Origin: Streptomyces cyaneofuscatus
GTDB taxonomy: Bacteria; Actinomycetota; Actinomycetes; Streptomycetales; Streptomycetaceae
Assembly: GCF_000718135.1 (NCBI RefSeq)
Contig: NZ_JOEM01000001.1
Location: forward strand, 62,001 to 126,000
Length of the DNA: 64,000 bases
Reading direction: 5' to 3'
Positions 33,863 through 42,652 of the stretch are shown here, in pieces. Both the position numbers and the translations under genes were made by a program. Each line of letters opens with the position of its first letter. Position 1 is the stretch's first letter. The notes beneath the pieces are model-generated. The model saw only the letters and a list, made by a program, of their open reading frames with translations. It ran no database searches and was not told where the DNA came from.

Positions 33863-36088
33863 ATGCCGGAATCGCCCACACCAGCACCACCGGTTCCACA
33901 AGCACCGGGACGGCGGGCGCTATCCCCGAAGTCCATAGCCGTCTGGAGCCTGGTCGGCCTGGTCGGCGCGATCGGCTGGGCCACCCTCGCGCTCTCGCGG
34001 GGTGAGGAGGTCTCCGCCGCCTGGATGCTGGCGGCGGCGCTGGGCTCGTACGCCATCGCCTACCGCTTCTACTCCCGGTTCATCGCCAACCGGGTCCTGA
34101 AGGCGGACAAGAACCGCGCGACGCCGGCCGAACGGCTGGACAACGGTGTGGACTTCCACCCCACCGACCGCCGGGTCCTGTTCGGCCACCACTTCGCCGC
34201 CATCGCGGGGGCGGGGCCGCTGGTCGGCCCGGTGCTCGCCGCGCAGATGGGCTATCTGCCCGGCACGATCTGGCTCGTCGTCGGCGTCATCTTCGCCGGT
34301 GCCGTCCAGGACATGGTGACGCTCTTCTTCTCCACCCGCCGCAACGGCCGCTCCCTCGGCCAGATGGCGCGCGACGAGATAGGTCCGGTCGGCGGGATCG
34401 CCGCGCTGATCGCCGTCTTCATCATCATGATCATTCTGCTCGCGGTCCTCGCGCTGGTCATCGTGAACGCGCTCGCCCACTCGCCGTGGGGCGTCTTCTC
34501 CATCGGCATGACGATCCCGATCGCCCTCTTCATGGGCGTCTATCTGCGCATCCTGCGGCCCGGCAAGGTCAGTGAGGTCTCCCTCATCGGCGTCGCGCTG
34601 CTGCTCCTGGCGATCGTCTCGGGCGGCTGGGTCGCCGAGTCGTCGTGGGCGGACTTCTTCACGCTGGAGCCGGGCACGCTGGTCATCTGGATGATCGTGT
34701 ACGGGTTCCTCGCCTCCGTGCTCCCCGTGTGGCTGCTGCTGGCCCCGCGCGACTACCTCTCCACCTTCATGAAGGTCGGCACGATCGGGCTGCTGGCCCT
34801 CGGCGTCATCGTCGCGCTGCCGACCCTGAAGATGCCCGCGGTCACCGACTTCGCCTCCAGCGGCTCGGGACCGGTCTTCGCCGGCTCGATGTTCCCGTTC
34901 GTCTTCATCACCATCGCCTGCGGCGCGCTCTCCGGCTTCCACTCCCTGGTCTCCTCCGGCACCACGCCGAAGATGGTCCAGAAGGAGACGCAGATCCGGA
35001 TGATCGGCTACGGCGCCATGCTGGTCGAGTCGTTCGTGGCGATCATGGCGATGATCGCGGCCTGCATCATCGACCCCGGCCTCTACTTCGCCATCAACGC
35101 GCCCGTCGGAGTCATCGGCGACAGCGTCCAGTCCGCCTCCGAGGCCGTGGCCCACTTCGGCTTCACCATCACCCCGGACGCCCTGGCGCAGGCCGCCAAG
35201 GACGTCGAGGAGACGAGTCTGCTCTCCCGGACCGGCGGTGCGCCGACCTTCGCGCTCGGCATGGCGGAGATCTTCTCCGCGGTGATCGGCGGAACCGCGA
35301 TGAAGGCGTTCTGGTACCACTTCGCCATCATGTTCGAGGCGCTCTTCATCCTCACCACCGTGGACGCCGGCACCCGCGTCGGGCGCTTCATGCTCCAGGA
35401 CATGCTGGGCAACGCCTACAAGCCGTTCCGCGAGGTCAGCTGGAAGCCGGGCGTCTGGTTCGCCAGCGCCGTCGTGGTCGGCGGCTGGGGCTACTTCCTC
35501 TGGGTCGGCGTGCACGACCCGCTGGGCGGCATCAACCAGCTCTTCCCGCTCTTCGGCATCGCCAACCAGCTGCTGGCCGCCGTCGCGCTGGCCGTCTGCA
35601 CCACCCTGCTCGTCAAGTCCGGCCGGCTGAAGTGGGCGTGGGTCACCGCCGTCCCGCTCGCCTGGGACGTGGCGGTCACCCTCACCGCGAGCTGGCAGAA
35701 GATCTTCTCGCCGGACGTGAAGGTCGGCTTCTTCGCCCAGCGCGACAAGTACCAGGCGGGCATCGACGCGGGCGAGGTGCTGCCGCCGGCCAAGAACATG
35801 GACGACATGCAGACCGTCGTCACCAACTCCACCGTCGACGGCGTGCTGTGCGCCCTCTTCGCGCTCCTCATCATCGTGGTGCTCGTGGACGCCGGCCGGG
35901 TCTGCTTCAACGCCATCCGCGACCCGGAGAGCGTGAAGCTCCACGAGACGCCTTACGTGGAGTCCAAGCTCGTCGCCCCGGCCTCGATCTTCGCCACCAA
36001 GGAGGAGAAGGCCGAACTGGCCGCCGCCGGCGTCGGCCCCGAGGGCGGCATCCGCAAGGAGACGGCGGGAACGGGGAGCCGGACATGA
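33863..36088 (+). CDS. cstA: CstA-family carbon starvation protein (peptide/pyruvate transporter)
   Basis: The 741-residue protein has some sixteen to eighteen membrane segments. Family hallmarks seen are FGHHFAAIAGAGPLVGPVLA near residue 110, GAVQDMVTLFFSTRRNGRSL and FHSLVSSGTTPKM. CstA proteins import peptides or pyruvate and are induced by carbon limitation. A Pro-rich N-terminus (1-25) and a charged C-terminal tail flank the core. The stop overlaps the next start by four bases (ATGA). The 21-bp repeats upstream are the likely control site. Confidence 0.93.
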   Translation: MPESPTPAPPVPQAPGRRALSPKSIAVWSLVGLVGAIGWATLALSRGEEVSAAWMLAAALGSYAIAYRFYSRFIANRVLKADKNRATPAERLDNGVDFHPTDRRVLFGHHFAAIAGAGPLVGPVLAAQMGYLPGTIWLVVGVIFAGAVQDMVTLFFSTRRNGRSLGQMARDEIGPVGGIAALIAVFIIMIILLAVLALVIVNALAHSPWGVFSIGMTIPIALFMGVYLRILRPGKVSEVSLIGVALLLLAIVSGGWVAESSWADFFTLEPGTLVIWMIVYGFLASVLPVWLLLAPRDYLSTFMKVGTIGLLALGVIVALPTLKMPAVTDFASSGSGPVFAGSMFPFVFITIACGALSGFHSLVSSGTTPKMVQKETQIRMIGYGAMLVESFVAIMAMIAACIIDPGLYFAINAPVGVIGDSVQSASEAVAHFGFTITPDALAQAAKDVEETSLLSRTGGAPTFALGMAEIFSAVIGGTAMKAFWYHFAIMFEALFILTTVDAGTRVGRFMLQDMLGNAYKPFREVSWKPGVWFASAVVVGGWGYFLWVGVHDPLGGINQLFPLFGIANQLLAAVALAVCTTLLVKSGRLKWAWVTAVPLAWDVAVTLTASWQKIFSPDVKVGFFAQRDKYQAGIDAGEVLPPAKNMDDMQTVVTNSTVDGVLCALFALLIIVVLVDAGRVCFNAIRDPESVKLHETPYVESKLVAPASIFATKEEKAELAAAGVGPEGGIRKETAGTGSRT

Positions 36089-36288
36089 CCCTCGCGGACG
36101 TACGGCGGGTGGCGGGACGGATCCGCTGGTACGTCCGGGAACTGACCGGCGAGTCGACGTACGACCGCTATGTGGCGCACGCGAGGGCCCACGATCCGGA
36201 CACTCCGGTGATGGACCGCCGCGCCTTCGAACACAGCCGCACGGACGCCCGCGAGGCGGACCCCCGCGAGGGCTTCCGCTGCTGCTGA
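36085..36288 (+). CDS. ybdD: YbdD/YjiX-family small protein
   Basis: The 67-residue protein has the family motifs WYVRELTGESTYDRYVAH and MDRRAFEHSRTDAREADP and ends in GFRCC. Genes of this family nearly always follow cstA, here by a four-base overlap, and the partner is thought to be needed for transport by CstA. The two cysteines at the end replace the usual single C-terminal cysteine of many members. Confidence 0.9.
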   Translation: MTLADVRRVAGRIRWYVRELTGESTYDRYVAHARAHDPDTPVMDRRAFEHSRTDAREADPREGFRCC

Positions 36289-36304
36289 CCCCCACCGGCC
36301 GATC

Positions 36305-36345
36305 GGGGCCGTCGCACCCCTCCCAGGGGCGCGGCGGCCCCTTTT
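36305..36345 (+). terminator. Terminator after cstA-ybdD
   Basis: GGGGCCGTCGC (36305-36315) pairs with GCGGCGGCCCC (36331-36341) with one wobble pair, followed by TTTT. It starts 16 bases after the ybdD stop and keeps this operon apart from nrdAB. Confidence 0.8.
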
Positions 36346-36436
36346 CGCGCCCTCGCACAGGGCTGTCCGCACCTGTCCGATCCGGAGAAAACCGGGCGAA
36401 GAAGCCAGACCGCCATACCGACATCTGTTCACGCCG

Positions 36437-36484
36437 ACACAACATGTGGGGGCTTCCTCAACGAGCGCCCCCCACATGTATGCT
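36437..36484 (+). promoter_or_regulatory. Tandem NrdR-like boxes and -10 element of nrdAB
   Basis: Box 1 ACACAACATGTGGGGG (36437-36452) and box 2 CCCCCACATGTATGCT (36469-36484) have ACATGT centres exactly 32 bp apart, the three-turn spacing typical of NrdR box pairs. Box 2 contains TATGCT (36479-36484), a plausible -10, and the riboswitch stem P1 begins seven bases later, at the expected transcript start. In Streptomyces NrdR is known to repress both class Ia and class II reductase operons. The sequence also forms a 12-bp inverted repeat, which is the by-product of the paired boxes. Confidence 0.7.
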
Positions 36485-36490
36485 CGACCT

Positions 36491-36592
36491 CGCTGTCGCC
36501 GCAGGGGAATCCGGTGCGAATCCGGAACTGTCCCGCAACGGTGTGATCAGTGTGCTTTTGCACACCCGAAGTCCGAAGACCTGTCGACAGCG
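36491..36592 (+). promoter_or_regulatory. Cobalamin riboswitch aptamer upstream of nrdA
   Basis: The conserved B12 element is plain: GCAGGGGAATCCGGTGCGAA, then TCCGGAACTGTCCCGCAACG, and GTCCGAAGACCTG near the end. The closing stem P1 pairs CGCTGTCG (36491-36498) with CGACAGCG (36585-36592) perfectly. In S. coelicolor a B12 riboswitch turns off the class Ia reductase operon when cobalamin is available, so the B12-dependent class II enzyme is used instead. The same logic is expected here. Confidence 0.95.
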
Positions 36593-36628
36593 CGTCCGGC
36601 TCGACCGAACCGGACGCCAGACGTCCGG
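36593..36628 (+). promoter_or_regulatory. Three-segment expression platform of the B12 riboswitch
   Basis: CGTCCGG (36593-36599), CCGGACG (36610-36616) and CGTCCGG (36622-36628) follow each other. The middle segment can pair perfectly with either outer one, so two mutually exclusive hairpins exist. Segment 1 begins directly after P1 of the aptamer, so ligand binding can decide which hairpin forms. No T tract follows the second hairpin, so control could be by structure-dependent termination or by an effect on downstream RNA. Confidence 0.6.
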
Positions 36629-36736
36629 GCCTCGCGGATGGGCCGGTGGACGCCGTGAGCAGTGCTGCCCTCACGGGCATTGTGCTGCCCGGCTCCCCGC
36701 TCGCCGCCGGCCCCCAGCCGAGCGAGGGAAAGCCCA

Positions 36737-39151
36737 GTGACCATCGCGCCCGCCGATCCGGTTTCAGCCACCGAATCCGCCGCCTCCACCACGTCCGGCG
36801 AAGGCACGAACGACGGACCCGGGACCGCCCTGCTGCGGACCCTGACCGACCTCACCGTCGATCTGCCCGACACCGACCCCGGACGGGTCGCCGCCTCCGC
36901 GCTGCGCGGGCGCAACGCCCGCTCCGACGAGGCCGAGCTGCGCTCGCTGGCCACCGAGGCGGCGGCGGGCCTGATCTCCGAGGACCCGGCGTACTCCAAA
37001 CTCGCCGCCCGGCTGCTGACCCGTACGATCGCCGACGAGGCCGCGGGCCAGGGCGCCACGTCCTTCTCCGCCTCGGTCGCCGTCGGCCACCGCGAGGGCC
37101 TGATCGCGGACCGCACCGCCGCCTTCGTGGAACTGCACTCCAAGGCGCTGGACGAGCTGGTCGAGCGGACGCTGGCCGAGGGCGCGGACGACCGCTTCGG
37201 CTACTTCGGTCTCCGTACGCTGCACAGCCGCTACCTGCTGCGCCACCCGATCACCCGCCAGGTCATCGAGACCCCGCAGCACTTCATGCTGCGCGTGGCC
37301 GCCGGTCTGGCCGAGGATGAGTCGGTGCGCGCGCTGGACGAGGTCGCCGCGCTCTACGGGCTGATGAGCAAGCTGGACTACCTCCCCTCCTCCCCCACGC
37401 TCTTCAACTCCGGCACCCGGCACCCGCAGATGTCCTCCTGCTACCTGCTGGACTCCCCCAAGGACGAGCTGGACTCGATCTACGACCGCTACCACCAGGT
37501 GGCGCGCCTCTCGAAGCACGCGGGCGGCATCGGCCTCTCGTACTCCCGCATCCGCGCCCGTGGTTCGCTGATCCGGGGCACCAACGGGCACTCCAACGGC
37601 ATCGTGCCGTTCCTCAAGACGCTGGACGCCTCGGTGGCGGCGGTGAACCAGGGCGGCCGGCGCAAGGGCGCGGCCGCGGTCTACCTGGAGACCTGGCACG
37701 CGGACATCGAGGAGTTCCTGGAGCTCCGCGACAACACCGGTGAAGACCAGCGGCGTACGCACAACCTGAACCTGGCGCACTGGATCCCGGACGAGTTCAT
37801 GCGCCGCGTCGACGCGGACACCGACTGGTCGCTCTTCTCCCCCGCCGAGGTCCCCGAGCTGGTCGACCTGTGGGGCGACGAGTTCGACGCCGCGTACCGC
37901 GCCGCCGAGGCCAAGGGCCTGGCCCGCAAGTCGATCCCGGCGCGTGAGCTGTACGGCCGGATGATGCGGACCCTCGCGCAGACCGGCCAGGGCTGGATGA
38001 CGTTCAAGGACGCCTCCAACCGGACCGCCAACCAGACCGCCGAGCCGGGCCGGGTCGTGCACTCCTCGAACCTGTGCACGGAGATCCTGGAGGTCACCGA
38101 CGACGGCGAGACGGCCGTCTGCAACCTCGGCTCGGTCAACCTGGGCGCCTTCGTGGCGAACGGCTCGATCGACTGGGACCGCCTGGACTCCACCGTCCGC
38201 ACCGCGGTCACCTTCCTCGACCGGGTCGTCGACATCAACTTCTACCCGACCGAGCAGGCCGGGAACTCCAACTCCCGCTGGCGGCCGGTCGGCCTCGGCG
38301 CCATGGGCCTCCAGGACGTCTTCTTCCAGCTGCGCCTGCCCTTCGACTCCCCCGAGGCCCGCGCGCTCTCCACGAAGATCTCCGAGCGCATCATGCTCGC
38401 CGCGTACGAGGCGTCCTGCGACCTCGCCGAGCGTTCGGGCCCGCTGCCCGCGTGGTCCGAGACGCGTGCCGCGCGCGGTGTGCTGCACCCGGACCACTAC
38501 GACACCGAGCTGAACTGGCCGGAGCGCTGGGACGCGCTGCGCGCCCGGGTCGCGAAGACCGGCATGCGTAACTCGCTGCTGCTCGCCATCGCGCCGACCG
38601 CGACGATCGCCTCGATCGCCGGCGTGTACGAGTGCATCGAGCCGCAGGTCTCCAACCTGTTCAAGCGCGAGACGCTCAGCGGTGAGTTCCTCCAGGTGAA
38701 CGCCTACCTGGTGGACGAGCTGAAGAAGCTCGGCGTGTGGGACGCCCGCACCCGTGAGGCGCTGCGCGAGGCCAGCGGCTCCGTGCAGGGCTTCGCCTGG
38801 ATCCCCGACGACGTGCGGGCGCTGTACCGCACGGCGTGGGAGATCCCGCAGCGCGGCCTGATCGACATGGCGGCGGCCCGTACGCCGTTCCTCGACCAGA
38901 GCCAGTCGCTCAACCTGTTCCTGGAGACGCCGACGATCGGCAAGCTCTCCTCGATGTACGCGTACGCCTGGAAGCAGGGGCTGAAGACGACGTACTACCT
39001 GCGTTCGCGCCCGGCGACCCGGATCGCCCGTGCCGCGTCCGGCCAGGCGTCGGCCGCCGCCCCCATTCCCGTACAGCAGGCGTCGGCTCCCGACGCGGAC
39101 GCCATCGCCTGCTCCCTTGAGAACCCCGAGTCCTGCGAGGCCTGCCAGTAA
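36737..39151 (+). CDS. nrdA: Class Ia ribonucleotide reductase large subunit NrdA
   Basis: The 804-residue protein has the NrdA/E fold. Residues seen include MSSCYLL, SKHAGGIGLSYSRIRARGSLI, the active-site SSNLCTEI with NLGSVNLG, MRNSLLLAIAPTATIASIAG and the C-terminal redox cysteines in ESCEACQ. It reduces ribonucleoside diphosphates with NrdB. The GTG at 36737 is taken as the start because homologues begin TIAPADP; it has a GAGGGAAAG site. The first 70 residues are a Thr/Ser-rich extension. It overlaps nrdB by one base (TAATG). Regulation is by the B12 riboswitch and, probably, NrdR. Confidence 0.95.
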   Translation: MTIAPADPVSATESAASTTSGEGTNDGPGTALLRTLTDLTVDLPDTDPGRVAASALRGRNARSDEAELRSLATEAAAGLISEDPAYSKLAARLLTRTIADEAAGQGATSFSASVAVGHREGLIADRTAAFVELHSKALDELVERTLAEGADDRFGYFGLRTLHSRYLLRHPITRQVIETPQHFMLRVAAGLAEDESVRALDEVAALYGLMSKLDYLPSSPTLFNSGTRHPQMSSCYLLDSPKDELDSIYDRYHQVARLSKHAGGIGLSYSRIRARGSLIRGTNGHSNGIVPFLKTLDASVAAVNQGGRRKGAAAVYLETWHADIEEFLELRDNTGEDQRRTHNLNLAHWIPDEFMRRVDADTDWSLFSPAEVPELVDLWGDEFDAAYRAAEAKGLARKSIPARELYGRMMRTLAQTGQGWMTFKDASNRTANQTAEPGRVVHSSNLCTEILEVTDDGETAVCNLGSVNLGAFVANGSIDWDRLDSTVRTAVTFLDRVVDINFYPTEQAGNSNSRWRPVGLGAMGLQDVFFQLRLPFDSPEARALSTKISERIMLAAYEASCDLAERSGPLPAWSETRAARGVLHPDHYDTELNWPERWDALRARVAKTGMRNSLLLAIAPTATIASIAGVYECIEPQVSNLFKRETLSGEFLQVNAYLVDELKKLGVWDARTREALREASGSVQGFAWIPDDVRALYRTAWEIPQRGLIDMAAARTPFLDQSQSLNLFLETPTIGKLSSMYAYAWKQGLKTTYYLRSRPATRIARAASGQASAAAPIPVQQASAPDADAIACSLENPESCEACQ

Positions 39152-40170
39152 TGAGCACCACCAACGAAGAGAAGAACCTGCTCGACCCGGGATTCGAGCT
39201 GACCCTGCGTCCCATGCGCTACCCGGACTTCTACGAGCGCTACCGGGACGCGATCAAGAACACCTGGACCGTCGAGGAGGTCGACCTCCACTCGGACGTC
39301 GCCGACCTCGCGAAGCTGTCGCCGGGTGAGCAGCACATGATCGGCCGCCTCGTCGCCTTCTTCGCGACGGGCGACTCGATCGTCTCGAACAACCTCGTGC
39401 TGACGCTGTACAAGCACATCAACTCCCCCGAGGCGCGGCTGTACCTGTCGCGGCAGCTCTTCGAGGAGGCCGTGCACGTCCAGTTCTATCTGACGCTGCT
39501 GGACACCTATCTGCCCGACCCGGACGACCGGGCGGCGGCGTTCGACGCGGTCGAGGAGATCCCCTCGATCCGTGAGAAGGCCCAGTTCTGCTTCAAGTGG
39601 ATGGACTCGGTCGAGAAGATCGACCGGCTGGAGACGAAGGCCGACCGCCGCCGCTTCCTGCTGAACCTGATCTGCTTCGCGGCGTGCATCGAGGGGCTGT
39701 TCTTCTACGGCGCCTTCGCGTACGTGTACTGGTTCCGCTCGCGCGGCCTGCTGCACGGCCTCGCCACGGGCACCAACTGGGTGTTCCGCGACGAGACGAT
39801 GCACATGAACTTCGCGTTCGAGGTCGTGGACACCGTCCGCAAGGAGGAGCCGGAGCTCTTCGACGACGCGCTCCAGCAGCAGGTCACCGACATGCTGAAG
39901 GAGGCCGTCGAGGCGGAGCTCCAGTTCGGCCGCGACCTGTGCGGCGAGGGCCTGCCGGGCATGAACACCGAGTCGATGCGCCAGTACCTGGAGTGCGTCG
40001 CCGACCAGCGCCTCGCCCGCCTGGGCTTCCCGACGGTGTACGGCTCGGAGAACCCGTTCTCCTTCATGGAGCTCCAGGGCGTCCAGGAGCTGACGAACTT
40101 CTTCGAGCGCCGCCCGTCCGCCTACCAGGTGGCGGTCGAGGGCTCGGTCGGGTTCGACGACGACTTCTAG
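39151..40170 (+). CDS. nrdB: Class Ia ribonucleotide reductase small subunit NrdB
   Basis: The 339-residue protein carries the diiron ligand region: a glutamate at SRQLFEEAVHVQFY (E-x-x-H type), IEGLFFYGAFAYVYWFRSRG and RDETMHMNFAFEVV. The radical-bearing tyrosine lies in the FYxxLLDTYL part. It provides the tyrosyl radical for NrdA. The acidic C-terminus SVGFDDDF is the NrdA-binding peptide. It overlaps nrdA by one base, so they are coupled. A 20-bp perfect hairpin follows. Confidence 0.95.
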   Translation: MSTTNEEKNLLDPGFELTLRPMRYPDFYERYRDAIKNTWTVEEVDLHSDVADLAKLSPGEQHMIGRLVAFFATGDSIVSNNLVLTLYKHINSPEARLYLSRQLFEEAVHVQFYLTLLDTYLPDPDDRAAAFDAVEEIPSIREKAQFCFKWMDSVEKIDRLETKADRRRFLLNLICFAACIEGLFFYGAFAYVYWFRSRGLLHGLATGTNWVFRDETMHMNFAFEVVDTVRKEEPELFDDALQQQVTDMLKEAVEAELQFGRDLCGEGLPGMNTESMRQYLECVADQRLARLGFPTVYGSENPFSFMELQGVQELTNFFERRPSAYQVAVEGSVGFDDDF

Positions 40171-40180
40171 GCCCCGGCTC

Positions 40181-40230
40181 AGCTCTTGTGGTGAGGATGT
40201 CCGGTGAGTGACATCCTCACCACAAGAGCT
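40181..40230. terminator. Terminator between nrdB and the convergent regulator gene
   Basis: AGCTCTTGTGGTGAGGATGT (40181-40200) pairs perfectly with its inverse at 40211-40230 around a ten-base loop, followed by TTTCC. It is the longest perfect stem in the window (20 bp). It ends nrdAB and, in reverse, could end the XRE regulator transcript. Confidence 0.9.
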
Positions 40231-40275
40231 TTCCTATGTCGCTCGGCGTGCGTGCAGCGACCGTCGAGCTTCTAC

Positions 40276-41646
40276 TCATCGACCGAGGAAGTCGAGCGCG
40301 CGCTCATCGAGTTCCGCCGCACAGCGCACCCCGCGAGCGCGGAACCGCGCAAGGTCCTTCCGCATGTTCTTGACAGCTCTACGTGTACGCATCGACTGCA
40401 CGCCATCCATATGGTCGATGGCCCGGTTCCAGGTCGCACACGCCTCCTCGATCCGGCCACGCTTGAGCTGCATCTCCGCGCCGGCCACGAGGTCGAGCGA
40501 GACGATCCGCGCATAGGTCGTGGCAGGGCGGGCGGTCGCCGCCCGGGCGTACTGGCCCGCAGCGGCGCTGAAGTCCCCCAGCGTCTCGTACACCTTGGCC
40601 GTCCGGGAGTAGACGGAGGCGGCGGGTGGCCCCCAGGCCAGGGCCCAGAAAGGAGTCTCGTCGCCCTTGTCGGCGGCGAGGAGTTCACGAGCGCGGTCGG
40701 CCTCGGCGACAGCGGCTCGCCGTTGCCCGCTCTTGGCGAGGGTGTGGGCGTGGACGACACGGAACAGAGCCATGGTCGCGTTGTCGACCTTGCCCTTGGC
40801 TCGGTTCAGTCCGGTTTCCGCGAGGCCCTGGCAGTGCTCGGGGCGGTGAAGCTTCAAACCCTGCATGGCCATGGTGCGCATGACGAACCCGTCCTGCCCG
40901 GTGATGCCGGACTCAACAGCCAGTGCGTAGGACTGAAGGTAGTAACGCTGGGCCAGTCCCTGCTGTCCCGCGTCGTAGGACTTCCAGCCCAGGAGGTGCA
41001 CACCCCGGCTGGCGGCGGAGAGCATGGACCGACGCATCTCCTCGTTGTGGAAGCGGGCACGGCACAGCGGTGCGACGTCGTCACGGAGGTACTGGACAAG
41101 GGCGGAGCGCCCGTGCCGACCACCGTGGCGTTCGTCCATCTCGGAAAACATCCTGACCATGTCCCTCACCGCACGCACCTCGGCCATTCCGACGATGTGT
41201 CCGGTTCGGGCGGCAGCCGACCTGTCGGCCACCTCCTGCACGTAGTCGAGAGGCAGTGCGGCGGCGGCCACGGAGTAGGCGGAGCTGGTCAGGAAGGTTC
41301 GCCGGTCCAATTCGGCCCTCCACATCGGCACCAGGGCATCGATCGGGTCCTCCCCGAGGGACAGGCCCATGGTGTCATCCTCTGCCGCATCCGGGCTCGG
41401 TAGGCCCAGGTCGGCCGACGTGAGCAGACGGCCGAGGTGCCGAGACAGGGCGGCGGCCAAGAACCGAGCGGTCGTCTCCTGCGGTACGACACCGTTGAGC
41501 CAGTGCCGGATCATGCCTTTGTTCGTGGCCAACTCGACGCCGCACTCGGCAGCGACACGCCGGACGGCCTTGGCGAGCGCTTCATAGGTGAGACCCGACT
41601 CGGAGATGAGATCCCGCAACCGCTGGTTAGGTGCGCTCATGGTCAT
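40276..41646 (-). CDS. XRE-type helix-turn-helix regulator with TPR-like C-terminal domain
   Basis: The 456-residue protein starts with a helix-turn-helix domain (about 1-70: LRDLISESGLTYEALAKAVR ... GMIRHWLNGV) and continues with a long helical region (about 120-455) of TPR-like repeats, such as SQRRAAVAEADRARELLAAD and ETLGDFSAAAGQYARAA. This is the NsdA-like layout of Streptomyces regulators, and it resembles RRNPP peptide-sensing regulators. The ATG at 41646 is preferred; an ATG two codons in is possible. It is divergent from a 40-residue peptide gene, a candidate ligand. Confidence 0.82.
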   Translation of the reverse strand: MTMSAPNQRLRDLISESGLTYEALAKAVRRVAAECGVELATNKGMIRHWLNGVVPQETTARFLAAALSRHLGRLLTSADLGLPSPDAAEDDTMGLSLGEDPIDALVPMWRAELDRRTFLTSSAYSVAAAALPLDYVQEVADRSAAARTGHIVGMAEVRAVRDMVRMFSEMDERHGGRHGRSALVQYLRDDVAPLCRARFHNEEMRRSMLSAASRGVHLLGWKSYDAGQQGLAQRYYLQSYALAVESGITGQDGFVMRTMAMQGLKLHRPEHCQGLAETGLNRAKGKVDNATMALFRVVHAHTLAKSGQRRAAVAEADRARELLAADKGDETPFWALAWGPPAASVYSRTAKVYETLGDFSAAAGQYARAATARPATTYARIVSLDLVAGAEMQLKRGRIEEACATWNRAIDHMDGVQSMRTRRAVKNMRKDLARFRARGVRCAAELDERALDFLGR

Positions 41647-41837
41647 TCCCGCCCCCGTGATACCCGTGATACCGCATGGCCTCCCCGTCACCGTACCGCC
41701 ATACCCCTACTGCGGGTTGACTGTTCATCACGCAAGGTGACCGCCCCGCAAGTGAGTTCCGCGGACACGTCGCCCGGCTGAGCCGAGCCAGCGCTCAGAT
41801 CCGAGCGTCCGGAGATCGCGACCAGGAGGTCGTCGTC

Positions 41838-41960
41838 ATGGGCCAGAACGCCCACGAGTACAGCGCTCCCGTCGTTCTGGGCGCCTGTCAGGTCGTCGCC
41901 GTGCCCCTCGGAACGAATCAGTTCATCACGGCCGACGACACCGCGTACAAGAAGGCCTGA
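41838..41960 (+). CDS. 40-residue peptide divergent from the XRE-TPR regulator
   Basis: The peptide reads MGQNAHEYSAPVVLGACQVV and then AVPLGTNQFITADDTAYKKA, with one cysteine (C17) and no obvious signal peptide. AGGAGGT ends eight bases before the ATG, a very strong site. No family is recognised. Its place next to a TPR-type regulator suggests a regulatory peptide, or a small structural protein; neither is proven. Confidence 0.6.
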   Translation: MGQNAHEYSAPVVLGACQVVAVPLGTNQFITADDTAYKKA

Positions 41961-42101
41961 CCACGTTCCATCGGACGTGACAGCACCCCAAGGCTGACCG
42001 GGCACCGGCCCGCGAAGGGCCGTGCTACGAGTACGGCCTCCGGCGGCCCCGTGACCGATCTTGTACCGGCGTTCGACATACCCACATTGAGAAGGGAACA
42101 A

Positions 42102-42341
42102 ATGCGAGTGGAAATGGAGTCGCTGCTACCCACCGCCGGTGCGCTCCTGGTCGACACCAGCCGCGACAACCGCGTGGGCGAGTTCCGAGGGACCGCCGGC
42201 CTCTACTGGTCCCTCCGCCCCGTCGGCGGCGGGCGCACGTGGGAGGTCGAGCCCCGGCACGTACGCCCCGCGCTGCCCATAGAGCAGCTCCGCGCCCGTA
42301 CCGCCCGGGCCAACGCCCGCAGTCGGGGTGAGGTGCTGTGA
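42102..42341 (+). CDS. 79-residue protein of unknown function
   Basis: The sequence runs VEMESLLPTAGALLVDTSRD, then NRVGEFRGTAGLYWSLRPVG and a basic C-terminus rich in Arg and Ala. It resembles small DUF-type proteins that occur next to XRE regulators in Streptomyces, but I cannot name a family. GAAGGGA lies four bases before the ATG. It overlaps the next gene by four bases (GTGA). Confidence 0.6.
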   Translation: MRVEMESLLPTAGALLVDTSRDNRVGEFRGTAGLYWSLRPVGGGRTWEVEPRHVRPALPIEQLRARTARANARSRGEVL

Positions 42342-42652
42342 CGCCGCGCCCCCTCACCCGGTTACGGGTCCGGCTCACCCTCGCCCTGGGGGCCGCCGAG
42401 ATCCACCTACGGCTCCGCCTCCCCCGCCTCATGTACGCGCTCACCCGGCGCCCGGCCACCCCCACCGCACCCTTCGCCGAACTCGTACGCATCGAATCCG
42501 ACCCCGCCTACCGGGCCCTGTTCTGCGTCGAGTTGGACGCGACGCTCCACGGCCGACTGGCCACCCGGACCGCCGTCGTGGCGGAGATCGAGGCGGCGGC
42601 CGAACAGCTCCGGGACCTCGTCCAGCGCGGCGACCACGGGCGTGCCGCATGA
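42338..42652 (+). CDS. 104-residue protein of unknown function with a TTA codon
   Basis: The protein has a GTG start coupled to the preceding stop (GTGA) and is Arg/Leu-rich, with a probable amphipathic helix at 15-35 and an Ala/Glu-rich helix at the C-terminus (ATRTAVVAEIEAAAEQLRDL). Codon 9 is TTA (42362-42364), which makes translation bldA-dependent. The stop overlaps the next start (ATGA). No domain is recognised. Confidence 0.55.
   Translation: MTPRPLTRLRVRLTLALGAAEIHLRLRLPRLMYALTRRPATPTAPFAELVRIESDPAYRALFCVELDATLHGRLATRTAVVAEIEAAAEQLRDLVQRGDHGRAA

Noticed and set aside
33920..36445. 841-codon minus-strand frame opposite cstA
   Set aside because: Antisense of a conserved transporter with no recognisable domain.
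36442..36479. Inverted repeat ACATGTGGGGGC...ACATGT as a terminator before nrdA
   Set aside because: It lies upstream of the predicted transcript start and its halves match spaced NrdR boxes, so a DNA-binding explanation fits better.
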